Shown: one piece after another, positions 1 to 7,857 of the stretch
How the letters are laid out: every line of letters begins with the position of its first letter
Position numbering within the stretch: the stretch's first letter is position 1
IMG/VR virus record: IMGVR_UViG_3300012209_000162
Coordinates: 1-21,969 of that record
Length of the DNA stretch: 21,969 bases
Origin: a virus
Reading direction: 5' to 3' (one strand)
Notes under the pieces: generated by a model
What the model was told of the DNA's origin: nothing
The model's database searches: none
What the model saw: the letters and a program-made list of their open reading frames with translations, nothing else
Program-made: the position numbers and the translations under genes

Positions 1-114
1 TGATTGCAGCTTATACAACTTCTGAAATTTGGTAAACGTGGCCGCACTCACATTCAAATGTTGAGCAGATTCCCCCGCCGTTAAATACTCCTCTCCCTCA
101 ATCTTTAACATCAT
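1..114 (-). CDS. Partial HTH DNA-binding protein (N-terminus only)
   Basis: Leftward gene leaving the window; only the first 38 residues are visible. After a short lead (MMLKIEGEEYLTAGE) comes a helix-turn-helix of the MerR/excisionase-like superfamily: 'YLTAGESAQHLNVSAATF' has the usual pattern of an entry helix, a turn at LNVS and a recognition helix. I chose the ATG at 112-114 because AAGGAG (125-130) lies 10 bases upstream. An in-frame ATG at 145-147 has no Shine-Dalgarno and sits almost on the inferred transcription start. A TATAAT at 158-163 is the likely -10. The family suggests a small regulator, but the part deciding function is outside the window. Confidence 0.7.
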   Translation of the reverse strand, partial: MMLKIEGEEYLTAGESAQHLNVSAATFTKFQKLYKLQS

Positions 115-157
115 GCCTTGCATACTCCTTTGATCTTGATAATTCATTTTGTGTCAT

Positions 158-185
158 ATTATAACGTAGTATAACACACTATGAA
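158..185 (-). promoter_or_regulatory. Possible promoter of the left-edge HTH gene
   Basis: On the minus strand a perfect TATAAT (163 to 158) is preceded by TTCATA (185 to 180) with a 16-base spacer. This would start transcription near 151 and leave a leader holding the AAGGAG of the HTH gene. The same stretch holds AGTATAACA (168-176), also found at 10280-10288 in the divergent control region, so both may share a regulator. The -35 match is weak (4 of 6). Confidence 0.4.
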
Positions 186-246
186 ACACTTTTATACAGA
201 TACTAACTCATGATGACGAGGGAAGTAACGCAAAAGTAACTGAAAG

Positions 247-274
247 GTAGCTTTCTCAGCAAGTTTTAAGCTAC
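247..274 (-). terminator. Weak hairpin after the leftward operon
   Basis: GTAGCTT (247-253) and AAGCTAC (268-274) form a 7-base-pair stem with a 14-base loop just past the stop of the last gene of the leftward operon. There is no clear T-run, so termination is only suggested by position. Together with 148-246 this short stretch holds no gene I can support. It also contains two AAGTAAC copies (223-229, 234-240) 11 bases apart. Confidence 0.3.
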
Positions 275-286
275 ATTAAAATCACC

Positions 287-457
287 TTAGTAGTAGATGT
301 AAGTATCCTCTTCTTCGATGTACTCGCACTCATCCCAGTCTGCAATGTATTCTAGCGGTTCCCATCCACAAGTAGGGCATATTCCGAAATGCCCTAGAAC
401 ATCCCCGCAGCACTCGCATATTTCAGAATCCAGAACCAGGATAGTTGTTTCTTCCAT
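287..457 (-). CDS. Small zinc-binding protein, unknown role
   Basis: A 56-residue acidic protein, last gene of the long leftward operon. Cysteines at 14, 16, 17, 27 and 30 (ECCG...CPTCGW) look like a zinc ribbon; the tail is rich in Glu, Asp and Tyr. I start it at the ATG at 455-457, 7 bases past the primase stop. A GTG at 497-499 would add 14 residues and overlap the primase, but neither start has a strong Shine-Dalgarno (AAGAAG is the best near the ATG). No enzymatic motif is visible. The acidic tail and zinc knuckle would suit a protein-protein adaptor, which is inference only. Confidence 0.6.
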   Translation of the reverse strand: MEETTILVLDSEICECCGDVLGHFGICPTCGWEPLEYIADWDECEYIEEEDTYIYY

Positions 458-464
458 TCTTCTT

Positions 465-1793
465 TTACCATCCAAACTGAGCAGGTTTATGCTTCTCACA
501 ATACGCTTGCATCATTTCACTATTTGACCTCCACGCAATCGAGCGATTGCGACAGATAGGAGTTGAGCAAAATTCAGGTAAACCAGCATCATTCAGTTTA
601 ATCCAGGGGTCTAGTGTTCTTTTCTTGCTTATATTATCAGTAGGTTTTCTAACATCGGTTTCACAAGTTGCTTTCAAGGGCAAGGGAATAGGTGTCACTG
701 GCAACAAAGCAGGGGGCTGTACAGGCTCTTCTATCTGCGTGTGTAATGCTCTCAGTCCCATTTCTACCCATGTCCTTACTGGCGTATTATCTTGCAACAT
801 CTGGTTAGCATCATGCGCCCAGGGTTGCCATCTGAGAGCATCAGGTATTTTCTTCAACCAATTGGCAGATCCGGCATTGCCAGCTTCATCTGCATCAAAC
901 CCTATCAAGATTCCAGGAACTTGTTTTAATTGATTTATCCATCTCAGAGATTGCCCTTTGCTAGTTCCTCCGGTTGCTACACTTGCAATGATATCCCCCG
1001 CTTCTTGCTGAACTGATAATGCATCAAACTCAGATTCTAACAACATGCAGGGGGTATCATACCCTTGTGAGGTATCTATAGTATACAACGCGTCACTAGA
1101 CCCTACTACCTGAAAGTACCCTTTTTCAACATCTTCAAAACGCTTGACACTGATTTTCCATATCTTATTTTCAACGATCCAGGGAATCGTTATGCCAGGG
1201 GGAATTTTAATTTCTGTCTCTTCCAACGTCTGTATAGATGTAAGTCCCCAGTTCTCTAATTGTTCGTGATACCAGCCAGGACAAAAACCCAACTTCGCAT
1301 ATCTGATAGTTTCATTGGTTAAGCCCCTGCCATGCAAATATTCTAAAGCCTTTGTACCTTTGTCACTCCATAGATATCTTTCAGCTCTATACACAAATGC
1401 TGATGCAGCATCCATCCACTTCTTGCATGGTTCCTGGTCGGAGGTCATGAAAAGTGGTAACACGTTTCTTTGTTGTTCTTGCCATTCTTCAAATTGATCT
1501 AGGTCTATCCCTAAATCTTCACAAGCGTTTCTGTGAGACAATCCCTCTATGTCCCTGAGATACCAGTAAGGACTACTGCCAGAAATGCCACAACCGCTAG
1601 ACCGGATAGAACAACTAAACCGCCCTGACTCCCAAAATACGAATCTATCATTTCCCCCACATTTAGGACATGAACCGTGATACTCCTTACCGTCACGCGA
1701 TGAATTGGTAGGTTTGCCTACTATGTTGGAATAACGGCTATAGAACGCATGGATATCTATGAGAGTGTTGAGAGCAGGGGATTGTGTTGTCAT
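465..1793 (-). CDS. DNA primase (CHC2-type zinc finger plus TOPRIM)
   Basis: A 442-residue phage primase that would make RNA primers at the replication fork. An N-terminal zinc-binding module has Cys42, Cys45, Cys61 and Cys68 (SCPKCGG...FSCSIRSSGCG). A central segment leads into a TOPRIM-like domain with the acidic motif LLESEFDA (about 251-258) and the metal-binding GFDADEAGN (about 298-306). The C-terminus has a second cysteine/histidine cluster (Cys409, Cys414, Cys432, His435), which is unusual. There is no fused helicase; the ATPase role probably falls to the DUF3987 protein two genes upstream. The start ATG overlaps the previous stop by one base (TAATG), indicating translational coupling. 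Confidence 0.85.
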   Translation of the reverse strand: MTTQSPALNTLIDIHAFYSRYSNIVGKPTNSSRDGKEYHGSCPKCGGNDRFVFWESGRFSCSIRSSGCGISGSSPYWYLRDIEGLSHRNACEDLGIDLDQFEEWQEQQRNVLPLFMTSDQEPCKKWMDAASAFVYRAERYLWSDKGTKALEYLHGRGLTNETIRYAKLGFCPGWYHEQLENWGLTSIQTLEETEIKIPPGITIPWIVENKIWKISVKRFEDVEKGYFQVVGSSDALYTIDTSQGYDTPCMLLESEFDALSVQQEAGDIIASVATGGTSKGQSLRWINQLKQVPGILIGFDADEAGNAGSANWLKKIPDALRWQPWAHDANQMLQDNTPVRTWVEMGLRALHTQIEEPVQPPALLPVTPIPLPLKATCETDVRKPTDNISKKRTLDPWIKLNDAGLPEFCSTPICRNRSIAWRSNSEMMQAYCEKHKPAQFGW

Positions 1794-1987
1794 TATGGCT
1801 TTATGCCAAATGGAAATGGAGGCATATACACGCGCGGCAAATCGCTTCCTGTTTGCCTCACACGAATGGTTTTAGAGCAATACGAGCATTTAGTATAGAT
1901 TATGGTATGAGTTTTGCCCATTGTATCATTCCAGGTTTCACCCTCTTTTTCTATGGTATGAGTATGCTGGCATTCCTCTATATTCAT
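1793..1987 (-). CDS. Small zinc-ribbon protein, unknown role
   Basis: A 64-residue protein with a CxxC pair (KCSYC, Cys34/Cys37) and a Cys6-Q-His8-T-His10 cluster that could complete a zinc site. The start at 1985-1987 overlaps the upstream stop as ATGA and has AAAGGA 9 bases upstream. A longer version from 2026 would overlap its neighbour by 43 bases and is less likely. It lies between the zinc-finger/HTH protein and the primase and is coupled to both, so a helper role in replication or regulation is plausible but unproven. I do not recognise the family. Confidence 0.6.
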   Translation of the reverse strand: MNIEECQHTHTIEKEGETWNDTMGKTHTIIYTKCSYCSKTIRVRQTGSDLPRVYMPPFPFGIKP

Positions 1988-2313
1988 TTCAAACATCCTT
2001 TCAACTGTTCCCTGGTAAATCTCCAATGCGATCCATCGCCGACTTTATAGCCTTTCAAACTTCCATCTTTCAAGAGTCTGTATACGGTTGATCGACTGAC
2101 TTTCAGATACAAACACGCTTCATCGAACGTCAATAGTTGAAGTGGTTCATCTTGTTCTTGTACCAGCGTTGTTACTGTTTGCCTTGGCATAAGTGTTCCT
2201 GTTAGATAGTTATACCGTGTCATCACAATCAGTAAATGGTGACACGCCAGGCATAAATCAGGTTCCCAGAATGCTTTTGTTTTGTCTTCTATCCCACAAT
2301 TTCTACAATACAT
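1984..2313 (-). CDS. Zinc-finger/HTH (excisionase-like) DNA-binding protein
   Basis: A 109-residue protein with two modules. Residues 1-30 hold a four-cysteine zinc knuckle (Cys3, Cys6, Cys21, Cys24: YCRNCG...CLAC). Residues about 60-109 form an excisionase-type winged helix of the HTH_17 kind (LTFDEACLYLKVSRSTVYRLL, then HWRFTREQL). HTH_17 proteins bind DNA as excisionases or small regulators; a zinc knuckle fused in front is less common. The start ATG is 4 bases after the DUF3987 stop, with GAAGAAGAG as ribosome site. No integrase is in the window, so 'excisionase' describes the fold and not a demonstrated function. Confidence 0.75.
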   Translation of the reverse strand: MYCRNCGIEDKTKAFWEPDLCLACHHLLIVMTRYNYLTGTLMPRQTVTTLVQEQDEPLQLLTFDEACLYLKVSRSTVYRLLKDGSLKGYKVGDGSHWRFTREQLKGCLK

Positions 2314-2317
2314 TTAT

Positions 2318-4003
2318 TCACTCTTCTTCCATCAAACTATATCGTTTTGCTTTTCCATCTTTTGTTTCTTGTAAAATCTCACTTCTACACATATCTGAAA
2401 CAACCATCTTCAACTTGCCACTATCAATATTTTTGAGATATTGCGTGAACTGGCGAATAGTTGGAGCTGGCTTATTCTGCTCTTTGAACTTCTGAATAAT
2501 CCTAAGCACTTCATCTTCAATTCTCTTTTCTTTGGTAGGTTCGTGTGCTTTATGATTGACTTGGTAATAAAGCTGATGTAGTGAAGTCCGCCATCTCTCC
2601 GCTATTTCTTGTGCTCTAGCCCAATGCTTGATTTGAATAGTTTCACTTCCATCCAGGCTTGCAAACAATGCAGCAACCCGAACAGCCTTAATCATTAATC
2701 GGATATACGACCCGTCAAAGTCCTCTGTCTGCAATTCCCCCATGATCTTCTTTAAGGCACTTCTATACCTAATCCATGCCTGATAGACTTCCTGGTCTAG
2801 CTTGATGGTTGTTTCTGGCAATTCCCCGCGGACACAATTCAAGCCAGTAACCTTATTCTTTTCATCCCTCTTCACTTCAATCGCTATGGTTGGTATTCCA
2901 AGTCTTTCATGCCAATCTCTGAGAGGTCGTGAAAGATCAAAAGGAACTGGGAAAGAGCCTAAATCAAACGGATCGTCTTTGCCAGTTCCCTCCGGCGGTG
3001 TCACAAAAATAAACCTACTCCAAAATCCATCAGTCCAAAAATCACTACCGGACTTAGAGCAAGAGCGGATACTGGCAGGGGTCGTATCGCCTAATAAGGC
3101 TAGATACGGTTTCTCAATTCTCTCATCACCCCTGCTCTGTGTCCCATAGGTATAGCTATCAAGGCAATCATCTAATTGGAGTAACAAGCCTTTCAAATCA
3201 TCCATAATCCCGCCGCCTCTACCCAAGGCTTTTACCAGTTCTCCAAACTCACCATATCTCCAGCCACGTTGGGCAGGCATAGCCAATCTTTTATTGAGTT
3301 GGAATTGTTTATCAGCATCTAAATCATCGTAGTGTTTAGGAGGTTCTCCAACCATATCTGTAAGTAACTTTTGTGGAGTAGTTCTATCATTGCCTAACAA
3401 CCATCGTAACCCCGATGCTTGCAACATATCAACAGCTTTATTGGCTGTAGTCGTTTTCGCATATGCCCCTGAACGAGCTACAAGTATTATCATAAGTGGT
3501 GTATATTGCTCATTTAAAGGTATCTTGATTCTTCTTCCTGCTATCGTACTCAGTACCCACAAACCACATGCTTCATGAAAGTCCTCAAACCCTTCTGGCG
3601 ACCTTAATTTGCTGTATTCAATATATTTGTCAAGCCATTCGCAAGCACCTACTGAGAGGCTTTGTGGTAAGATTGCGGTATCAGGCAAAGCCGGAATTGA
3701 CACAAGGGAAAAGTTGTCAATTTCTTGTTCTTTCCCTTTTGCCTGTCCTATTTCTTTCCCCTCTAACATCTCTTTCAAGCCAGGGTACTTTTGAGAAGCT
3801 ACAAGGCTATTGACCATTGCCTGATACACAAAAGCCCGATTGCCATTAGCAGACTCGCAAGCATCCTCTAATTGCTCGACTAAAGGGAGCCATCTACCGC
3901 AATCTGGCCGCTCTATTGTGAATCCATCTTGCAGCAAATCAAGATACCACTTAGTATTTTCATTCTCTTTTTGTGTTGTGAGAGGTTGCGCTACAATGAC
4001 CAT
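2318..4003 (-). CDS. DUF3987-family replication protein (helicase-like ATPase)
   Basis: A 561-residue protein matching the DUF3987 architecture found in phage and plasmid replication modules beside primases. A degenerate Walker A region (VARSGAYAKTTT, about 175-186) follows a hydrophobic strand. RYGEFGELVKAL (about 249-258) is the Walker B-like segment, and LLGDTTPASI with GFWSRFIFV (about 304-334) are further family motifs. The C-terminal 60 residues are basic and look like a winged helix. The ATG at 4001-4003 overlaps the ASCH gene by 13 bases; a GTG at 4010-4012 is possible but AAGG sits too close to it. Likely role: replicative ATPase/helicase working with the primase, inferred from neighbours and family. 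Confidence 0.75.
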   Translation of the reverse strand: MVIVAQPLTTQKENENTKWYLDLLQDGFTIERPDCGRWLPLVEQLEDACESANGNRAFVYQAMVNSLVASQKYPGLKEMLEGKEIGQAKGKEQEIDNFSLVSIPALPDTAILPQSLSVGACEWLDKYIEYSKLRSPEGFEDFHEACGLWVLSTIAGRRIKIPLNEQYTPLMIILVARSGAYAKTTTANKAVDMLQASGLRWLLGNDRTTPQKLLTDMVGEPPKHYDDLDADKQFQLNKRLAMPAQRGWRYGEFGELVKALGRGGGIMDDLKGLLLQLDDCLDSYTYGTQSRGDERIEKPYLALLGDTTPASIRSCSKSGSDFWTDGFWSRFIFVTPPEGTGKDDPFDLGSFPVPFDLSRPLRDWHERLGIPTIAIEVKRDEKNKVTGLNCVRGELPETTIKLDQEVYQAWIRYRSALKKIMGELQTEDFDGSYIRLMIKAVRVAALFASLDGSETIQIKHWARAQEIAERWRTSLHQLYYQVNHKAHEPTKEKRIEDEVLRIIQKFKEQNKPAPTIRQFTQYLKNIDSGKLKMVVSDMCRSEILQETKDGKAKRYSLMEEE

Positions 4004-4416
4004 GATACACACTGCCTTATCAATTCGTCTGGCATAACAAATAATCCAAGTTTTCCTCGTAAGGAAACAAAAGGAAGCGGATTAGCGTTTCTCAAGACAA
4101 ATCCGTAATGGCCATGAAACCAGGGACTTGTACTTTCAGTGACCACATCTACTAATTCAGCAATGCCAACAATACCGCCTGTTTTATAATCCTCTTTGTT
4201 CTTTGGCATAGCATAGACAGTCTCAGGTTTGTTGCAATTCTGATACCAATACGGCATAAATAAAGCATTGCCATCAAAGGCATTTACATCTAGCTTTTTC
4301 CCTGCATGTAAAAGAATTAATCCCCTGTAATTTGTTGTCCAATCTCGATTTTCAATATCTTTGTGACCATTGGCAATAAGCCATGTCCAAGGCTGTTGAA
4401 TACTTAGTGCGTACAT
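3991..4416 (-). CDS. ASCH-domain protein
   Basis: A 141-residue protein that opens with the typical ASCH-fold segment 'MYALSIQQPWTWLIANG' followed by KDIENRDW and YRGLILLHAGK. The ASCH family is related to PUA-like RNA- or modified-nucleotide-binding folds, and many phages carry a copy near replication genes. Possible roles are RNA binding or nucleotide hydrolysis; the sequence does not decide. I chose the ATG at 4414-4416, which has a G-rich site (GGCGGGGG) 7 bases upstream. The longer form from 4455 would run into the RusA gene. Confidence 0.8.
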   Translation of the reverse strand: MYALSIQQPWTWLIANGHKDIENRDWTTNYRGLILLHAGKKLDVNAFDGNALFMPYWYQNCNKPETVYAMPKNKEDYKTGGIVGIAELVDVVTESTSPWFHGHYGFVLRNANPLPFVSLRGKLGLFVMPDELIRQCVSWSL

Positions 4417-4439
4417 ATTAATACCCCCGCCTTGCTCAA

Positions 4440-4931
4440 TTAGCGCACAACGCATCTAACTTCAATCTCAACACGCGGATCGCTGGCATCAACCAGCTTC
4501 TCAGCTTCGATAGATACCACGAGATTATCGTTTAATTGCATTTTCTGAAAAGCTGCATCGATGGCAAATTTAAATACCCCGTCTAAATCCCTCTTCCATT
4601 CCGTAGCAAAATAGACTTGCATGTAAACCGCTAAAGGCACTTTTTTACTTCTGACTTTATTTTCTCGAATAGCGTCAATCACAGACCAATCGGCATGTGC
4701 TTGTGTCAGCATCCAGGCCGCGCCAATCTTAAACTGTTCCAAAGCAGGGGACGGGCCTAATGTATTGACAGTCCCGTTTTTTGTGCGTATCGTGATTATC
4801 TTATAGGCATTATCTACACTGGGAGGTAAAGGCATTTTGCCACTAAAAAAAGGTAAGAGTTTAGCAGGCATAGGTATAATTTCAAGTGGTTTGGTACTGA
4901 TTTTAATGTGATCTGCGACTTTTGTGTTCAT
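4440..4931 (-). CDS. rusA: RusA-type Holliday junction resolvase
   Basis: A 163-residue endonuclease of the RusA family, which cleaves four-way DNA junctions formed during phage replication and recombination. It shows the N-terminal 'PLPPSVDNAYK' segment and the catalytic block 'KRDLDGVFKFAIDAAF' (Asp115, Asp117, Lys121, Asp125), followed by LNDNLV (Asp135) and a late lysine (Lys145). The N-terminus is about 20 residues longer than in compact family members. It follows a 211-base gap holding a nested inverted repeat and starts the resolvase/ASCH/DUF3987 segment of the leftward operon. Identification is by motif only. Confidence 0.85.
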   Translation of the reverse strand: MNTKVADHIKISTKPLEIIPMPAKLLPFFSGKMPLPPSVDNAYKIITIRTKNGTVNTLGPSPALEQFKIGAAWMLTQAHADWSVIDAIRENKVRSKKVPLAVYMQVYFATEWKRDLDGVFKFAIDAAFQKMQLNDNLVVSIEAEKLVDASDPRVEIEVRCVVR

Positions 4932-5029
4932 GTTTCCCCTCTTTCGACTTCCCTTATGTGTTTGAATGGATGATTAAAAATGAAGATGTACTTCTAAGCA
5001 TACAGAATAAAAGGACAAATAAAGTTGAG

Positions 5030-5137
5030 GTTTCTCTATGTCTTACATGTTACTCTTCCAATAGCTTGAACTAGCTTACTATCTGGTTTCATGAACACTT
5101 TACTACTGTCAGTAAAGTGTTCATGACATAGAGAAAC
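5030..5137. repeat. Nested inverted repeat between methyltransferase and resolvase genes
   Basis: An outer perfect 13-base inverted repeat, GTTTCTCTATGTC at 5030-5042 and GACATAGAGAAAC at 5125-5137, encloses an inner perfect 15-base hairpin, CATGAACACTTTACT at 5090-5104 and AGTAAAGTGTTCATG at 5111-5125, with a 6-base loop. The two right-hand arms meet directly, so the stems could stack on one side and leave 47 bases bulged on the other. There is no T-run on either strand, so it is not a classical intrinsic terminator. It begins 5 bases after the methyltransferase stop. The rest of 4932-5142 holds no gene I can support. Confidence 0.8.
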
Positions 5138-5142
5138 AAACA

Positions 5143-6150
5143 CTACTTGAACAAGCTAAAGGCTTTATTCCCGTTCAACGGAGGCAGTATAGTGCTATTC
5201 TCATGGTCAATTGTTGGCAACGTTGCGTTTTCGCCCGTTTCTTCCTCAAACAGTCCATCAAACAGCGTGATCTGATTTTTTGCCAGTGTCGCCTTTTCCA
5301 GGTTCTTTTTTGCTACCAAGTAGTACGATTCTTTTAGCTCGATTCCTACTGCTTTACGGTTCATCTTCAACGCTATAAAGCCAGTGCTACCAATACCCAT
5401 AAAAGGGTCTAGTACCGTATCTCCTGGATTAGTCCATAGGTCTAAAGCTCGTTCAATCACATCTAGCTGCAGAGGACAGATATGTTTTTCATCTTGGCTT
5501 TCCCTGGCCTGCTCAATATTGAGCACATAGGTTTGCCTGATATCAAACCAAACCGGACTAGCGTAACGCTGCCATGTGTCCAAGAGGAAGTTCTCTTTGG
5601 TATGTGTCACAGGTTCTACTAGAAGCTCTTCAGCTTCCGATTGTGGCCATTTCCTGAATATAATCAAGTATTCAGGCAAGCCTTGACGTGAGAAGCTAGA
5701 ATCCGCTCTCAATTGCTTATAGAGCAAGCCATGGGCTTTTGTGCGTTGCATCTCTATCACTGGGTCCTTCCAAATGCATACTTCACTGTGATACTGCCAG
5801 CCTGCATCACTAAAATGCCTGATAATCTCGCCTCTGAAATCTCGCAAGCCCGCCGCTCCATCACGTCCTTTATAGTTGACAAGCTGTTTGCAATGAATCG
5901 CACACAAGCGGCCAGGAATTGTTACTCTTAGTAACTCAGGTATTAAGAAGTCAAAGTGAGCAAAGAATTCATCATCGTTGACGCTATTCCCCACATCGTT
6001 AGCTGAATCAGAATAGATGTATAAATTTCCAAAAGGCGGACTAAACAAATTGAAATGAATAGAATTATCTGGAATACCTTTTATCACTTCAACGCAGTCG
6101 CCATGATAGAGCGCATAATCTTGTTCGATTGCCTGGTTGAGTATGTTCAT
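5143..6150 (-). CDS. DNA methyltransferase, probably N4-cytosine type (beta class)
   Basis: A 335-residue DNA methyltransferase of the N4/N6 family. The catalytic motif is SPPF (about 37-40). Ser in its first position is typical of N4-cytosine enzymes, whereas N6-adenine enzymes usually have Asp or Asn. The AdoMet-binding motif DPFMGIGSTG lies near the C-terminus (about 248-257), followed by GIELKESYY, which gives the beta-class order. A PLQLDVIERAL segment precedes it. The ATG at 6148-6150 is preferred over a GTG at 6181-6183, which falls inside a hairpin arm and lacks a ribosome site; the site before the ATG is also weak. No cognate restriction enzyme is visible, so it probably protects phage DNA or acts in regulation. 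Confidence 0.85.
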   Translation of the reverse strand: MNILNQAIEQDYALYHGDCVEVIKGIPDNSIHFNLFSPPFGNLYIYSDSANDVGNSVNDDEFFAHFDFLIPELLRVTIPGRLCAIHCKQLVNYKGRDGAAGLRDFRGEIIRHFSDAGWQYHSEVCIWKDPVIEMQRTKAHGLLYKQLRADSSFSRQGLPEYLIIFRKWPQSEAEELLVEPVTHTKENFLLDTWQRYASPVWFDIRQTYVLNIEQARESQDEKHICPLQLDVIERALDLWTNPGDTVLDPFMGIGSTGFIALKMNRKAVGIELKESYYLVAKKNLEKATLAKNQITLFDGLFEEETGENATLPTIDHENSTILPPLNGNKAFSLFK

Positions 6151-6169
6151 GCTGATTTTGTTTCGTCTT

Positions 6170-6221
6170 CTGAGTGTAGCCACTCAGGTACAATCATCGG
6201 TATTTGCGGATTGTACTGAGT
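6170..6221 (-). promoter_or_regulatory. Two mutually exclusive hairpins in the methyltransferase leader
   Basis: In minus-strand RNA, ACTCAGTACAATC (6221 to 6209) can pair with GATTGTACCTGAGT (6195 to 6182) around a 13-base loop, with one bulged base. The last bases of that stem are reused in a second perfect hairpin, CTGAGTG-GCTA-CACTCAG (6187 to 6170). Both cannot fully form at once. The pair lies between the SNF2-helicase stop and the methyltransferase start. It could be an attenuator, processing site or translational switch; no ligand or leader peptide is apparent. Confidence 0.5.
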
Positions 6222-6253
6222 AAGGTTTAAATTTTCTTGTAGTCTTAATTTGG

Positions 6254-7534
6254 CTACACTGCATTCATCTGTTCTGACATCTGCATATGCGCGTGTATCT
6301 TCCTCTCAAGCGTTGCAACCATAGCACCTTCCGTTTCAGCGGCTATGATATGACACTGTACAGGCTTATCTTGTCCAAACCTATATAAGCGTCTCACTGC
6401 CTGATAAAATGCCTCGAAACTGTAAGAAAGTCCTATGAAAGCAGTATTATGGCAATGCTGCCAATTTAGCCCAAATCCAAACATCACACTTTTACAGATA
6501 ATGACTCTTGTTTTTCCAGAGGAAAAGTCCATCAAAGCACGTTCTTTTTCTGCAATCGTATTGGAGCCACGTACCTCAATAGCATCAGGAATGAGCCTTT
6601 TCAGTGCATCCGCTTCATAATTTGTATTGCACCAAACAGCCCATATCTCGCTTGAATTGTTGACCATCTCAGCAACACACGCCGCTCTATCCCCTACCGT
6701 CAAGCGCATCTCTTTATGTAGCGTCGTCGCGCTCATAGTAGGCATCCTGAACAATTCCCCCTCATTTTGCCCTACAGATGTATCAACTTCAACTGAATGA
6801 TGTTGTATTCTCAGTTCTGGCAACACGAAACCGGAATCACTAAAGCCGATATCAGACGGTTTTTGTAGGCTAATAGCCCATGATGCTACCCAGTCCCAAA
6901 AATCCTTAGTGGCGTGTCCTTTCAACCTGTAGTGACCATTTTGCATGGTATCGTTGATAAACCACCGCATTAACATTTCGTTGCTAGGCATAATGCCTAG
7001 AAATTCGCTATGGTTTCCTATCTCCATCACATCATTAGGAGCTGGCGTCGCTGTACAGCACAACCGAAAAGGCGTTCTCTTAAAAGCATTGACTAAAGCT
7101 ATCTTAGTTTTGCCCATGTACGATTTCAGGATAGAGCTTTCATCTAGCACAACCGCTCCAAAGTCCTCTGGGTTGAAGTGTTCTAACATCTCATAATTCG
7201 TGATGTTGATACCTGGAATAGTATTAGAACCAGAGCGGGTATAATGGACTTCAACGCCTATCTTCAAGCCCTCTGCTACGGTTTGTTGTGCTACAGCTAA
7301 CGGAGCTAAGATCAACGTTTTTTGCCCTGTTAATCTGGCCCATTCCAATTGCTGCAATGTCTTTCCTAATCCGCAATCCTCGAATAATGCCGCCCGTCCT
7401 TTCCTCAAAGCCCATTGCACAAGCGTCCTCTGAAAAGGAAAAAGCAGGGGGTGTATTTGGTCAAGCGATACATCAATGCCTGATGTTTGAGCTATGACCT
7501 TTTTTTCTTTTAAGAAGTCTTGATAATCTCTCAT
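6254..7534 (-). CDS. SNF2-like superfamily 2 helicase
   Basis: A 426-residue ATP-dependent DNA translocase or helicase. Motifs in order: FPFQRTLVQWAL (Q-like motif), GLGKT (Walker A, about 55-59), DESS (motif II, about 131-134), CTATPAPN (motif III, about 160-167), and QAVRRLYRFGQ (motif VI, about 378-388). The 'RxGQ' ending and DESS box resemble phage SNF2-type proteins. The start at 7532-7534 overlaps the upstream stop as ATGA. The next gene encodes a DNA methyltransferase; such pairs recur in phages, possibly to handle modified or restricted DNA. That function is inference. Confidence 0.85.
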   Translation of the reverse strand: MRDYQDFLKEKKVIAQTSGIDVSLDQIHPLLFPFQRTLVQWALRKGRAALFEDCGLGKTLQQLEWARLTGQKTLILAPLAVAQQTVAEGLKIGVEVHYTRSGSNTIPGINITNYEMLEHFNPEDFGAVVLDESSILKSYMGKTKIALVNAFKRTPFRLCCTATPAPNDVMEIGNHSEFLGIMPSNEMLMRWFINDTMQNGHYRLKGHATKDFWDWVASWAISLQKPSDIGFSDSGFVLPELRIQHHSVEVDTSVGQNEGELFRMPTMSATTLHKEMRLTVGDRAACVAEMVNNSSEIWAVWCNTNYEADALKRLIPDAIEVRGSNTIAEKERALMDFSSGKTRVIICKSVMFGFGLNWQHCHNTAFIGLSYSFEAFYQAVRRLYRFGQDKPVQCHIIAAETEGAMVATLERKIHAHMQMSEQMNAV

Positions 7535-7857
7535 CGGTTTATTTCCAATCTGAACGCTCGAATAGCCATTCTTGTATCTTTGTTGAGTTTTGAGCAAGCA
7601 AGGCAAATTGCTAAATCATTGCCTTGTGCGACATTCAGAGTGTGTTCTGAGATATGTTGATTGCAGTAGAGCGCTCCGCAAATTGCACATTCATAGTGAT
7701 CTTCAAAACCATCAACTCTACAGGCTCTTGGCTCTCCATGCTTATCTAAAGCAACATGAGCACAGTGCAGGGGTTCATAATCGTGTCTTATTCTTGGTTT
7801 CAATTCGATAACCAATTTGGAGGTTTCGATGTTATAAAAGGGTATTTGTTCGTTCAT
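7531..7857 (-). CDS. Small zinc-binding protein between two helicases
   Basis: A 108-residue protein with a cysteine/histidine-rich core: Cys57, Cys60, Cys65, His68, Cys85 and Cys88 (YECAICGALYCNQH ... ICLAC), resembling a treble-clef or B-box-like zinc module. An additional His31-Cys32 and Cys46 lie upstream. Its start overlaps the DEAH helicase stop as ATGA, and its stop overlaps the SNF2 helicase start the same way, so the three genes are translated as a unit. A partner role for one of the helicases is plausible but unproven. I do not recognise a named family. Confidence 0.65.
   Translation of the reverse strand: MNEQIPFYNIETSKLVIELKPRIRHDYEPLHCAHVALDKHGEPRACRVDGFEDHYECAICGALYCNQHISEHTLNVAQGNDLAICLACSKLNKDTRMAIRAFRLEINR

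Noticed and set aside
547-933. Plus-strand open frame of 128 codons over the primase
   Set aside because: It is antisense to the clearly coding primase, has no ribosome site and gives a low-complexity, family-less product.
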